DNA of 64,000 bases from contig NZ_VZZJ01000006.1 of assembly GCF_008806345.1 (NCBI RefSeq), forward strand, positions 1 to 64,000, read 5' to 3'. This document shows positions 52,694-61,717 of the stretch, one piece after another. The first letter of the stretch is position 1, and each line of letters begins with the position of its first letter. The notes below the pieces were generated by a model that was not told the origin of the DNA, searched no databases, and was given only the letters and a program-made list of their open reading frames with translations. Origin of the DNA: Methylobacterium planeticum (GTDB taxonomy: Bacteria; Pseudomonadota; Alphaproteobacteria; Rhizobiales; Beijerinckiaceae). Both the position numbers and the translations under genes were made by a program.

Positions 52694-53652
52694 ACAACAA
52701 CGCTCTCCGGACCGGCCTCATCGTCATCGCGGCTGCGCTGGTCATTGCCCTCTATGCCTCGGTCTTCACGGTCGGTCAGATGCAGCAGGCCCTGGTGCTG
52801 CAGTTCGGGCGCGTCCGCGCCGTCCTCAATCAGACCGGCGAGGATCGGCCCGGCCTGTACTTCAAGGTGCCGTTCATCGAGAACGTCATCATCTTCGACA
52901 AACGCGTTCTCGATCTGGACCTGCCTGTTCAGGCTCTCCTCACGGCCGATCGCCAGAACCTGGAGGTCGACGCCTTCGCGCGTTATCGCATCATCGATCC
53001 GCTGCGGTTCTACCAGGCGGTCGGCAACATCGCGCTCGCCAACCAGCGTCTGGCCAGCTTCACGAATTCTAGCCTGCGAAACGTTCTGGCCCGCTCGACC
53101 CGTGACGCCATCGTCAAGACGGACCGAACGCGCCTGATGAACGAGATCCAGGAGGACGTGAATCGCCAGGCAAAGGCGCTCGGCGTGCAGATCGTGGATC
53201 TCCGCATGACTCGCGTGGATCTGCCGGCCCAGAACAGCACGGCAGTCTATGAGCGCATGAAGACGGAGCGTAAGCGCGAAGCGGCCGACATCCGCGCTAA
53301 CGGCGAGCAGATCGCAGCGACGATCCGGGCGCGGGCGGATCGCGATGTGACGGTCATTCTGGCCGAAGCGAACCAGAAATCCGAGCAGTTGCGCGGACAG
53401 GGCGACGCCGACCGAAACCGGATCCTGGCCGAGGCCTTCAGCAAGGATCCCGATTTCTTCGCCTTCTACCGCTCGATGCAGGCTTACGAGAATGGGTTGA
53501 AGGGCTCCGATACGCGCCTCGTCATCAGCCCGAACTCCGATTTCTTTCGCTATTTCAATGATCCGCAGGGCCGCCAGCCGTTGGCGGGCGCCGCGCGCGG
53601 AACCGGTGACCCTGGCAACACCACCGGTTCGACCACCGGCGCCGCGCGCTGA
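52690..53652 (+). CDS. hflC: FtsH protease modulator HflC
   Basis: 320 aa with an N-terminal membrane anchor (about 8-27, GLIVIAAALVIALYASVFTV), SPFH domain (VGQMQQALVLQFGRVRAVLN, DDRQNLEVDAFARYRI-like ADRQNLEVDAFARYRIID, VDLRMTRVD-like IVDLRMTRVDLPAQNS) and coiled coil (AANGEQI, VILAEANQKSEQLRGQGDAD). It pairs with HflK in the periplasm-facing membrane complex around FtsH. ATG overlaps the hflK stop (ATGA). Confidence 0.96.
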   Translation: MNNNALRTGLIVIAAALVIALYASVFTVGQMQQALVLQFGRVRAVLNQTGEDRPGLYFKVPFIENVIIFDKRVLDLDLPVQALLTADRQNLEVDAFARYRIIDPLRFYQAVGNIALANQRLASFTNSSLRNVLARSTRDAIVKTDRTRLMNEIQEDVNRQAKALGVQIVDLRMTRVDLPAQNSTAVYERMKTERKREAADIRANGEQIAATIRARADRDVTVILAEANQKSEQLRGQGDADRNRILAEAFSKDPDFFAFYRSMQAYENGLKGSDTRLVISPNSDFFRYFNDPQGRQPLAGAARGTGDPGNTTGSTTGAAR

Positions 53653-53669
53653 TTGATGTCTGCAAGCTT

Positions 53670-53693
53670 GCGGCGGTTCAGCCGAACCGCCGC
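53670..53693 (+). promoter_or_regulatory. Perfect hairpin between hflC and degP
   Basis: GCGGCGGTTC, loop AGCC, GAACCGCCGC: a perfect 10-bp stem 18 bases after the hflC stop. There is no U-run (AGGAACTT follows). It may reduce read-through into degP or protect the hflKC mRNA 3' end. It leaves about 127 bases for a separate degP leader or promoter. Confidence 0.45.
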
Positions 53694-53819
53694 AGGAACT
53701 TCGACCTTGAACGGCGTCAGCGCCGGACGATCTATCACGAAGGCGCGAAAGCGCACGCGGGCGCCGAAGCCGGCGAACGGAACCAACAATCCGGGGAACG
53801 TTCCTTGAAGAGGTCGACC

Positions 53820-55352
53820 ATGCAATCCGTCGCGAGCGCCGCACCGGCACGACGTCTTCCGGCTCTCCGCGGCCGTGTCCGCTCCGCCTTCTTCGGCGTC
53901 ATGGTCGGCGCTTCCGTGGCTTCGGCGATGCTGCCGCTTGCCGTCCTCGCGAAGGGTCCAGACTCGCTCGCGGACCTTGCCGATCAGGTCACGGATGCCG
54001 TCGTCAACATCTCGGCCTCGACGACCGTGGATGCGAAGCCAAGCGCCCGCAATATGCCCCAGTTGCCACCGGGCACACCGTTCGAGGACCTGTTCGAAGA
54101 GTTCTTCAATCGCCGCGGCAACAAGGGCGGTGACCGGAGCGAGAACGACGCGCCGCGCCAGCAGCGCAAGTCGAATTCCCTCGGCTCTGGCTTCATCATC
54201 GATGCACAGGGCATCGTGGTGACGAATAACCACGTCATCGGCGACGCGAATGACATCCAAGTCATTCTGCACGATGGAACGAAGCTGAAGGCCGAGATCA
54301 TCGGCAAGGACTCGAAGATCGATCTCGCGGTCCTTCGGGTCAAGCCGACGGCCGAACGACCGTTGAAGGCGGTGCCCTTCGGTGATTCCGACAAGATGCG
54401 ACCCGGCGATTGGGTGATTGCGATCGGCAATCCCTTCGGTCTCGGCGGATCGGTGTCGGCCGGTATCGTCTCGGCACGCGGCCGAAACATCGAGTCCGGC
54501 CCTTACGACAATTACATTCAGACCGATGCCGCCATCAACAAGGGCAATTCTGGAGGCCCTTTGTTCAACATGGATGGCGAGGTCATCGGCATCAACACGG
54601 CCATTCTCTCGCCGACCGGCGGCTCGGTTGGCATCGGCTTCGCTGTGCCGTCCGGAACGGCCAAGCCCGTCATTGATCAGTTGCGCGAGTTCGGTGAAGT
54701 CCGCCGCGGTTGGCTCGGGGTGCGGATTCAGAATGTGGACGACGCAACCGCCGAAGCCCTCGGTCTCAAGGGCGGAGCCAAAGGCGCTCTCGTGGCAGGG
54801 GTCGATGAGAAAGGCCCAGCCAAGACAGCTGGCCTCGAAGTTGGCGATGTCATCGTGAAGTTCAACGGCAACACCGTGAAGGCATCGAGCGATCTGCCGC
54901 GCATCGTCGCCGCGACGCCGGTTGGCAAGACCGTCGATGTCGTCGTCGTGCGCAAGGGCCAAGAATCGACGAAGGCTGTCACCCTCGGACGTCTGGAGGA
55001 CAGCGAGAAGCCGCAGCTCGCCAACGTGAAGCAGCCCGAGCCCGAGAGCGCCGTCCGCCAAGTGCTCGGCCTCAACCTCTCGGGGATCACCGACGAACTG
55101 CGTCGCCGCTACAGCATCAAGGATAGTGTGAAGGGCGTTGTCGTGACCCGCGTCGACCCGAACTCGACCGCGGCCGACAAGCGGATCCAGCCCGGCGAGG
55201 TGATCGTCGAAGTCGGACAGGAAGCCGTCAACATTCCCGCCGACATCTCAAAGCGCGTCGATGCTCTGAAGAAGGAGGGGCGCAAATCCGTCCTGCTGCT
55301 GGTTGCCAGTGCGAGTGGTGACGTTCGCTTCGTTGCCATCGGGCTCGACTAA
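53820..55352 (+). CDS. degP: Do-family periplasmic serine protease (DegP/HtrA)
   Basis: 510 aa from ATG 53820, which follows GAAGAGGTCG. Signal/anchor region about 20-45 (VMVGASVASAMLPLAVLAKG). Trypsin-like domain with His in GIVVTNNHVIGDANDIQVIL, Asp in DSKIDLAVLRVK, Ser in AAINKGNSGGPLFNMDGEVI; the acidic linker after ARNMPQLPPGTPFEDLFEEF is typical. Two PDZ domains follow (RRGWLGVRIQNVD about 285-370, and SVKGVVVTRVDPNSTAADKR to the end). Degrades or refolds misfolded envelope proteins. Placed after hflKC, as often in Rhizobiales. Confidence 0.95.
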   Translation: MQSVASAAPARRLPALRGRVRSAFFGVMVGASVASAMLPLAVLAKGPDSLADLADQVTDAVVNISASTTVDAKPSARNMPQLPPGTPFEDLFEEFFNRRGNKGGDRSENDAPRQQRKSNSLGSGFIIDAQGIVVTNNHVIGDANDIQVILHDGTKLKAEIIGKDSKIDLAVLRVKPTAERPLKAVPFGDSDKMRPGDWVIAIGNPFGLGGSVSAGIVSARGRNIESGPYDNYIQTDAAINKGNSGGPLFNMDGEVIGINTAILSPTGGSVGIGFAVPSGTAKPVIDQLREFGEVRRGWLGVRIQNVDDATAEALGLKGGAKGALVAGVDEKGPAKTAGLEVGDVIVKFNGNTVKASSDLPRIVAATPVGKTVDVVVVRKGQESTKAVTLGRLEDSEKPQLANVKQPEPESAVRQVLGLNLSGITDELRRRYSIKDSVKGVVVTRVDPNSTAADKRIQPGEVIVEVGQEAVNIPADISKRVDALKKEGRKSVLLLVASASGDVRFVAIGLD

Positions 55353-55408
55353 CGACCGATTTCCCGCTCGGATAGAGCCGCGGGCGCCATCTTTGCGCTG
55401 AATATGAG

Positions 55409-55444
55409 AAGGCCACTGAAGCCTCCCGGTTCAGTGGCCTTTTC
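55409..55444 (+). terminator. Strong Rho-independent terminator after degP
   Basis: AAGGCCACTGAA (55409-55420), loop GCCTCCCGG, TTCAGTGGCCTT (55430-55441) and further T residues: a perfect 12-bp stem with U-run, 57 bases after the degP stop. Because the stem starts with AA it can also act on the minus strand for serB. Confidence 0.9.
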
Positions 55445-55536
55445 CGCATGCGGAGCGCAGTGGGGCATCATTCGGATCGGAGGTGGAGGCACTTCAGCGC
55501 TGAAACAGCGGGTTGGCGCGCGGCGAAATCCGAGGC

Positions 55537-56439
55537 TCAGGTCGCGGAGACGAACTCGCTTGCACTATAGCCCTGAAGGTAGAGAAGTGCGGTCAGGTCG
55601 CCGTGGTCGATCCTGACCTTCGCGGATTGCGCGACGGCCGGCTTCGCGTGGTAGGCAACGCCGAGGCCGGCTTCGCTGAGCATCGCGAGGTCATTGGCAC
55701 CATCGCCCACCGCGATGGTTTCGCTCGCCTCGACGCCGAGCCGTGTCCGAAGCTCGATCAGCGTGTCGCGCTTCGCGGCCTTGCCGACGATCGGCTCCTC
55801 AACCGTTCCTGCCAAATGCTGATCGACCACCACAAGTCGATTGGATCGGTCTTCATGGAAGCCGATGCGCTGTCCGATCGGGCCGGTGAACAGCGTAAAC
55901 CCTCCCGAGACGAGGCAGGTATAGACACCGTGCGCGCGCATCGTGCGGACGAGGACCGCTCCTCCGGGCGTCAGGGTCAATCGGTTCCGGATCAGATCCT
56001 CGATCACATCGACGGACAGGCCCTTCAGGAGCGCCACGCGTTCACGCAGCGCCGGCTCGAAGGCGATCTCGCCGCGCATCGCCCGCTCGGTGATGGCAGA
56101 AACGTGTTGCTTCAGACCAACAACATCTGCCAACTCGTCGATGCACTCCTCGCCGATCATCGTCGAGTCCATGTCGGCCAGGAACAGGCGCTTGCGCCGA
56201 TGCGGTCCGCCGGGCAGCACCGCCACATCGATGTTCTCGCCCGCGAGCGCTTGCCGGAGCCGTTCCGTCAATGCGGGTGCCGCTTCCGGTGCGCCCGGCA
56301 CGAGCAACTCCGCGGCCACCTCGCCGTGGAGGATCCGCGGTTGATGCTCGGTTGCCAGCACGGCGCGCGCCTCCGCCAGCACCGCGTCGGTAATGGCGGG
56401 ATTCGCCTCGTTTGCTATCAGGGTCGCGACGAGGGTCAT
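55537..56439 (-). CDS. serB: Phosphoserine phosphatase SerB
   Basis: 300 aa from ATG 56439 (MTLVATLIANEANPAITDAV); the frame extends 30 codons further but into the start region of the divergent miaA. HAD motif I is LFLADMDSTMIGEECIDELA (DxDST), motif II SGGFTLFTGPI, motif III/IV GKAAKRDTLIEL and AVGDGANDLAMLSEAGLGVA. Residues 1-75 form the usual N-terminal extension. Last step of serine synthesis, relevant to the serine cycle if the host is a methylotroph. Confidence 0.95.
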   Translation of the reverse strand: MTLVATLIANEANPAITDAVLAEARAVLATEHQPRILHGEVAAELLVPGAPEAAPALTERLRQALAGENIDVAVLPGGPHRRKRLFLADMDSTMIGEECIDELADVVGLKQHVSAITERAMRGEIAFEPALRERVALLKGLSVDVIEDLIRNRLTLTPGGAVLVRTMRAHGVYTCLVSGGFTLFTGPIGQRIGFHEDRSNRLVVVDQHLAGTVEEPIVGKAAKRDTLIELRTRLGVEASETIAVGDGANDLAMLSEAGLGVAYHAKPAVAQSAKVRIDHGDLTALLYLQGYSASEFVSAT

Positions 56440-56455
56440 CAGGAGTGTTCCGCCG

Positions 56456-57400
56456 TTGTCGCTGTCGATACCGAGGTGCGCTGATCGTTCGGCGGCCATT
56501 CTCATTGCAGGGCCGACCGCCTCCGGCAAGTCAGCTCTCGCGACAGCGTTGGCTCGCCGTTACGACGGGGTCGTGATCAACACGGATTCGATGCAGGTTT
56601 ATGCCGACTTGCGACGGCTCACGGCAAGGCCCGACGCAGACGACGAGCACGCCGTGCCTCACCGCCTTTACGGGCATGTCGATGGAGCCTTGAACTATTC
56701 AGCTGGGCATTTCGCCCGAGAGGTGCGAGATCTGCTAACCCGGCTCGATGGATGTTTCCCGATCTTCGTCGGCGGCACAGGTCTCTACTTCCGTGCGCTT
56801 GAAGAAGGCTTATCGGAGATGCCGCCGGTTCCGGAACATGTTCGGCGAAACATCCGCACCTGGGCGGAACCCCTCAAAACGCAAGCACTTCACGCGGAAC
56901 TTGTCCGCCTCGATCCCGGGGGTGCTGCGAAACTACGACCGAGCGACCGGGCTCGCGTGCTGCGCGCGCTCGAAATTCAAATCGCGACCGGCCGACCCAT
57001 CGCGGATTTCCAGCAAACTCGCACGCCCGGGCCGCTTGCCGATTTCGATCTGCAGAAGATTTTTCTGGCGCCTGATCGCGACCAGTTGCGGAAGCAGATC
57101 GACCTGCGCTTTCGCCGTATGATCCATGCCGGCGCACTCGCGGAAGTCGAGACGCTGCGCGACCGACGCCTCGATCCGCTCCTGCCGATCATGCGGGCAC
57201 ATGGCGTTCCAGGGCTGATCGCACATCTCGAAGGTACGATGACCCTCGAGGAAGCGATCGTCCGGGGTCAGGCCGACACCCGTCGCTACGCCAAGCGCCA
57301 GTTCACCTGGTTTCGGCACCAGATGGGACCAGGCTGGCAATGGCTGATGCCGGAAGCCGCGACGGCTGCGTTGGGCTTCAGCGCTCCAGACGTGCGATGA
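56456..57400 (+). CDS. miaA: tRNA dimethylallyltransferase MiaA
   Basis: 314 aa. P-loop ILIAGPTASGKSALATALAR near residue 14, VINTDSMQVYADLRRLTARP, HRLYGHVD, FPIFVGGTGLYFRALEEGLS, DRARVLRALEI, and KRQFTWFRHQMGP near the end. Isopentenylates A37 of tRNAs reading UNN codons. No ATG/GTG fits; TTG 56456 lies about 10 bases after AGGAG (56441-56445) and gives a family-length start. Its start is only 16 bases from the serB start on the other strand; its 3' end overlaps the next gene by 23 bases. Confidence 0.93.
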   Translation: MSLSIPRCADRSAAILIAGPTASGKSALATALARRYDGVVINTDSMQVYADLRRLTARPDADDEHAVPHRLYGHVDGALNYSAGHFAREVRDLLTRLDGCFPIFVGGTGLYFRALEEGLSEMPPVPEHVRRNIRTWAEPLKTQALHAELVRLDPGGAAKLRPSDRARVLRALEIQIATGRPIADFQQTRTPGPLADFDLQKIFLAPDRDQLRKQIDLRFRRMIHAGALAEVETLRDRRLDPLLPIMRAHGVPGLIAHLEGTMTLEEAIVRGQADTRRYAKRQFTWFRHQMGPGWQWLMPEAATAALGFSAPDVR

Positions 57401-58244
57401 GGCTGGAGGTATCCCAACGCCGTCCGCCCATTCCCTGAACGTCGGCGTAGAACTGGTCGATGATCGCGGTGATCGGCAGCGCGGCGCCGTTGCGCCGGCC
57501 CTCGTCGAGCAGGATCCCGAGATCCTTGCGCATCCAGTCCACCGCGAAGCCGAAATCGAACTTGTTCGCGTTCATCGTCCGCCCGCGATTCTCCATCTGC
57601 CAAGATCCAGCTGCACCCTTGGAGATGACATCAAGCACGGCCTCGACATCGAGACCGGCGCGCTTGGCGAAGTGGACTCCCTCGGAGAGGGCCTGGACAA
57701 GGCCCGCGATGCAGATCTGGTTGACCATCTTCGTGAGCTGTCCGGAGCCCGCTGGGCCCATCAGGCGGCAGGCCCGCGCGTAGGAATTGATCGCCGCCTC
57801 AACCTTCGCATAGGTCGCGGCGTCACCGCCGCACATCACGGTCAGGACGCCGTTCTCTGCACCGGCCTGACCGCCCGAGACAGGCGCATCGATGAAGCCA
57901 AGGCCCTGACCGTCGGCTGCCTCCGCGAGTTCCCGAGCCACCTCGGCGGAGGCCGTGGTGTGATCGACGAAGATCGCACCCGGCCGCATGCCCGCGAACG
58001 CCCCGTCCTCGCCGAGCGTCACGCTGCGCAGGTCGTCATCGTTTCCGACACAGGCGAACACGATCTCGGCATCGCGTGCCGCGTCCCGCGGGGTCGCCGC
58101 ATGCGCGCCGCCATGCGCCTTGACCCACGCCTCAGCCTTCGCACCGGTGCGATTATAGACCGTGACATCATGGCCCTTGGCCGCGAGATGTCCCGCCATC
58201 GGACCACCCATCACCCCGAGGCCCAGGAACGCGACCTTTGCCAT
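57378..58244 (-). CDS. 3-hydroxyisobutyrate dehydrogenase-like oxidoreductase
   Basis: 288 aa, beta-hydroxyacid dehydrogenase family. NAD(P) motif VAFLGLGVMGGPMAGHLAAK at residues 4-23, VYNRT (Arg after beta 2 favours NADP), substrate loop FIDAPVSGGQAGAENGVLTV, and the catalytic Lys in GQLTKMVNQICIAGLVQALS. Candidates are 3-hydroxyisobutyrate, tartronate semialdehyde or glyoxylate/succinic semialdehyde reductase; the motifs do not decide. It converges on miaA with a 23-base overlap. Confidence 0.88.
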   Translation of the reverse strand: MAKVAFLGLGVMGGPMAGHLAAKGHDVTVYNRTGAKAEAWVKAHGGAHAATPRDAARDAEIVFACVGNDDDLRSVTLGEDGAFAGMRPGAIFVDHTTASAEVARELAEAADGQGLGFIDAPVSGGQAGAENGVLTVMCGGDAATYAKVEAAINSYARACRLMGPAGSGQLTKMVNQICIAGLVQALSEGVHFAKRAGLDVEAVLDVISKGAAGSWQMENRGRTMNANKFDFGFAVDWMRKDLGILLDEGRRNGAALPITAIIDQFYADVQGMGGRRWDTSSLIARLER

Positions 58245-58459
58245 AACTCGTCTCCCATCCTTGATCTGTCGGGAGCGATCTAAGTTCGCGCGTCGGAGGC
58301 GTCAAACGGCGTCGGGGCGTGAGACGCGTCGCGACAGGGGCGACACATTGCCGGCGGATGTAGGGAAGATGCGGATCAGGCGTATTTTCTCGTAGGCAAA
58401 TCTTTGACAAAAGGAGGCTAGCCCGCCGGCCCCGAGAACCGGCATCGGAGTGGACGTCC

Positions 58460-60517
58460 ATGGAAGTGATACGGAAGCATGGGCCATGGGCCCTCGTAGG
58501 CGCGCTCGGCGCCGCAGCCTTGGCCATCGTCGCCACGGAGCGCGGCGAGGCGGTGAACGCCCTCTGGATCGTCGTCGCGGCAATCTGCGTCTACCTGATC
58601 GCCTATCGGTACTACTCGCTCTTCATCGCCGAGAAGGTGATGCGCCTCGATCCGACGCGCCCCACCCCGGCCGTGCGCCACAACGATGGCTTGGACTACG
58701 TTCCGACCAACCGGAGCGTCCTGTTCGGCCACCATTTCGCGGCTATCGCCGGCGCCGGGCCGTTGGTCGGCCCCGTGCTCGCCGCACAGATGGGCTACCT
58801 TCCCGGGCTCCTCTGGATCCTGGCGGGGGTCGTCTTCGCCGGCGCTGTACAGGACTTCATCGTCCTGTACGTGTCGATGCGCCGCGACGGTCGTTCGCTG
58901 GGCGAGCTGATCCGCGCGGAGCTCGGGACGATTCCCGGCATCATTGCCCTGATCGGGACCTTCCTGATCATGATCATCTTGCTGGCAGTCCTCGCGCTGA
59001 TCGTCGTCAAGGCGCTCACGGGCAGCCCATGGGGAACCTTCACCGTCATGGCGACGATCCCGATCGCGTTGCTGATGGGTGTCTATTCCCGTTACATCCG
59101 CCCGGGGAAAATCGGTGAGGTCTCGATCATCGGCTTCATCTTGCTGATGCTCGCGATCATCTACGGCGGAAGCGTTGCCGATCATCCGACCTGGGGGCCG
59201 GCTTTCACCTACACCGGCACGCAGCTCTGCTGGATGCTCATCGGCTACGGTTTCGTCGCGTCGATCCTGCCCGTCTGGCTATTGCTCGCTCCGCGCGACT
59301 ACCTCTCGACGTTCCTCAAGATCGGCACGATCATCGGTCTGGCCCTCGGCATCGCTTTCGTGGCTCCGCACATGAAAATGCCCGCAGTAACGAAGTTCGT
59401 CGATGGCACCGGGCCGGTCTGGTCAGGCCAACTCTTCCCCTTCCTGTTCATCACCATCGCCTGCGGCGCGGTGTCAGGCTTCCACTCGCTGATCTCCTCC
59501 GGCACGACGCCGAAGCTCATCGCCAGCGAGGCTGATGCGCGCTTCATCGGGTACGGCGGCATGCTGATGGAGAGTTTCGTCGCCGTCATGGCGCTCGTGT
59601 CCGCCTGCGTCATCGATCCTGGCGTCTACTTCACCATGAACTCGCCGGCCGCCCTGGTCGGGACGACGCCCGAGACAGCGGCTGCGGCCGTGACCAATCT
59701 GGGCTTCATGGTGACCCCCGAGACGATCGCCGAGGCCGCCAAGGATGTCGGCGAGACCACGATCATCTCGCGGGCCGGTGGCGCGCCGACGCTCGCCGTC
59801 GGAATGGCGCACATCATCTCCAGCGCCATCGGCGGCAAGGCGATGATGGCGTTCTGGTACCATTTCGCGATCCTCTTCGAGGCATTGTTCATCCTCACGG
59901 CCGTGGACGCCGGAACCCGCGCCTGCCGCTTCATGATCCAGGATCTGATCGGCCTCGCCGTCCCATCCTTCAAGCAGACCACGGCCTGGGTGCCGAGCAT
60001 CTTGGCCACGGCGCTCTGCGTGTCGGCATGGGGCTACTTCCTCTACCAGGGCGTCACCGACCCGCTGGGCGGCATCAACACCCTCTGGCCGCTCTTCGGC
60101 ATTTCCAACCAGATGCTCGCAGCCGTCGCTCTGACGCTCTGCACGGTCGTGATCTTCAAGATGAAGCGTGAGCGCTACGCGTTCGTGACGATCGTCCCGA
60201 CGCTGTGGTTGTGCATCTGCACACTCACGGCCGGTTGGCAGAAGATCTTCTCGGCCGATCCACGCATCGGATTCCTGTCTCACGCCGATCGCTACGCGAC
60301 GGCGCTCGCGGAGGGGAAGATCCTGGCCCCTGCCAAGACCATCGATCAGATGAACCAAATCGTGTTCAACGATCGGATCGATGCCGTGCTGGCGGCCCTC
60401 TTCATCGGCCTCGTCGTCGCCATCGCCGCCTTCGGCATCCTGTCCTGCATTCGTGCCTTCCGGGCCGACCGCTGGACGGCGCTGGAGACGGATGCCGCAG
60501 CCGTTCCGGCGGAGTAA
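58460..60517 (+). CDS. cstA: CstA-family pyruvate/peptide transporter
   Basis: 685 aa with about 16-18 membrane segments. Family motifs: FIAEKVMRLDPTRPTPAVRH, NDGLDYVPTNRSVLFGHHFA, AIAGAGPLVGPVLAAQMGYL, PGLLWILAGVVFAGAVQDFI, GFHSLISSGTTPKLIASEAD. CstA and YjiY/BtsT import pyruvate or peptides under carbon limitation. It forms an operon with the small ybdD-type gene, overlapping at TAATG. A GGAGTGG ribosome site precedes ATG. Confidence 0.96.
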   Translation: MEVIRKHGPWALVGALGAAALAIVATERGEAVNALWIVVAAICVYLIAYRYYSLFIAEKVMRLDPTRPTPAVRHNDGLDYVPTNRSVLFGHHFAAIAGAGPLVGPVLAAQMGYLPGLLWILAGVVFAGAVQDFIVLYVSMRRDGRSLGELIRAELGTIPGIIALIGTFLIMIILLAVLALIVVKALTGSPWGTFTVMATIPIALLMGVYSRYIRPGKIGEVSIIGFILLMLAIIYGGSVADHPTWGPAFTYTGTQLCWMLIGYGFVASILPVWLLLAPRDYLSTFLKIGTIIGLALGIAFVAPHMKMPAVTKFVDGTGPVWSGQLFPFLFITIACGAVSGFHSLISSGTTPKLIASEADARFIGYGGMLMESFVAVMALVSACVIDPGVYFTMNSPAALVGTTPETAAAAVTNLGFMVTPETIAEAAKDVGETTIISRAGGAPTLAVGMAHIISSAIGGKAMMAFWYHFAILFEALFILTAVDAGTRACRFMIQDLIGLAVPSFKQTTAWVPSILATALCVSAWGYFLYQGVTDPLGGINTLWPLFGISNQMLAAVALTLCTVVIFKMKRERYAFVTIVPTLWLCICTLTAGWQKIFSADPRIGFLSHADRYATALAEGKILAPAKTIDQMNQIVFNDRIDAVLAALFIGLVVAIAAFGILSCIRAFRADRWTALETDAAAVPAE

Positions 60518-60747
60518 TGGGCATGACCGCGTCGTCGCAGGATCTTCGGGATCGCTGGAAATCCTTCTCGAAATGCGTCTGCGACGGCGCGCGCCTGATG
60601 GTGGGGCAGGGCGACTACGAGGTGTACGCGGCACATGTCCGTAAGACGCACCCGGATCAGACCCCGATGACGGAGCGGGAGTTCTTCCGGAACCGAGAGA
60701 ACGCTCGGTTCGGCGTCGGAAACCGCAATGGCTTCCGCTGCTGCTGA
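60517..60747 (+). CDS. YbdD/YjiX family small protein (DUF466)
   Basis: 76 aa; ATG 60517 overlaps the cstA stop (TAATG), with ATG 60523 as alternative. MVGQGDYEVYAAHVRKTHPD, TPMTEREFFRNRENARFGVG, ending FRCC is the DUF466 pattern. The family is almost always encoded directly after cstA/btsT and is needed for full transport in E. coli, although the mechanism is unclear. Confidence 0.93.
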   Translation: MGMTASSQDLRDRWKSFSKCVCDGARLMVGQGDYEVYAAHVRKTHPDQTPMTEREFFRNRENARFGVGNRNGFRCC

Positions 60748-60867
60748 AGCAGGGCTCGCGGAAAATGCGGGCGTCCCGGCACGAATCGGCGGGTCATGGC
60801 GTTCACGATCCGTCGCCATAGGAGCGGATTGCGGTCCGACGGCGCGCTCGAAGGTCGAGGAATGCCG

Positions 60868-61065
60868 ATGGCGGATGATCAAACCACATCACCGGAACCG
60901 ACGGTTTTGAATATGACGGAGCCCTGGGAGCGCGCGTACTGGGCGCGGCGTTTCATGGTACCGGTCGAGCAGGTTCAAGCGGCCGTCGAAGCCGTCGGTG
61001 CCGATCCCGCGACCGTCGCGGCGCATCTCGGGCGGGATTGGCCCGGACATGAGCCGATCGTCTGA
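60868..61065 (+). CDS. DUF3606 domain protein
   Basis: 65 aa from ATG 60868, preceded by CGAGGAAT at a good distance. Pattern EPWERAYWARRFMVPVEQVQ, AAVEAVGADPATVAAHLGRD matches DUF3606 (W-x5-F-x-V-x3-L/V-x2-AV-x2-VG), a small stress-associated domain widespread in Methylobacterium and Rhizobiales. The function is unknown. ATG 60862 two codons upstream is possible. Confidence 0.78.
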   Translation: MADDQTTSPEPTVLNMTEPWERAYWARRFMVPVEQVQAAVEAVGADPATVAAHLGRDWPGHEPIV

Positions 61066-61134
61066 GGATCACTCGTATCGAGCGCTTGACTTCTCGGGCC
61101 GCAATCTCGCCACTCAGCGCAGCGGGAGGCCGGA

Positions 61135-61569
61135 ATGAGTATCTTTCAGGACGCGATCCTACGGTTCGGTCGCACGATCATGTCCTATGCGGGCGATGCC
61201 GTCTTCCTCGAAGCGGCGGTTTCCGCAGCAGCGAACGTGACGCTCGCCGACGGCGAAATCGATGAGGAGGAGATCGAGTCCGCCATCACCGGCATGCGCG
61301 CGAACCCGATCCTGGAAAAATCCTACGACACGCTCCATATCGAGCAGGCGCTGTACGAGGCGATTGCGCGGGCGAGGACGCGGGCTGGGCGGATCGAGAA
61401 CATCCGTTTGGTCTCGGCCATCGCCGATCGGCCGGCGACGCAACGCCAGGATGTGTTCCTGATCGCCGCGGACGTTGCCGATTTCGGGGGCATCAGCGAG
61501 GTCGAGCACAAGGTGCTGGACGAGATCGCCCTGGCGCTCAAGGTCGACAAGGCTGCACTCCTGGGTTGA
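61135..61569 (+). CDS. TerB-like protein
   Basis: 144 aa, all-helical, TerB/DjlA-type metal-binding fold: AVSAAANVTLADGEIDEEEI has the acidic DGEID motif near residue 42, repeated in a weaker form later (EVEHKVLDEIALALKV). It resembles the tellurite-resistance TerB fold, which binds divalent cations, without other ter genes around. ATG 61135 follows GGGAGGCCGGA. Cytosolic. Its role here is unknown. Confidence 0.8.
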   Translation: MSIFQDAILRFGRTIMSYAGDAVFLEAAVSAAANVTLADGEIDEEEIESAITGMRANPILEKSYDTLHIEQALYEAIARARTRAGRIENIRLVSAIADRPATQRQDVFLIAADVADFGGISEVEHKVLDEIALALKVDKAALLG

Positions 61570-61717
61570 GGCCCGATCGACGCGCCGAGCCCGTCTGCGA
61601 CCACACATCGCTGGTTGTACCACCGAGCGGACACGTTCCCGAAACAAATGGCGCGCTCGGTGCAGAGGCCGATGACAGAGTGGTGATCGCCGCGCGCAGC
61701 GGCGTCGCGGAGACGCA

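Noticed and set aside
53779..53802. EcfG-type promoter before degP (GGAAC...CGTT)
   Set aside because: Spacer is 15 bases, one short of the 16-17 consensus, and it sits almost on the start codon.
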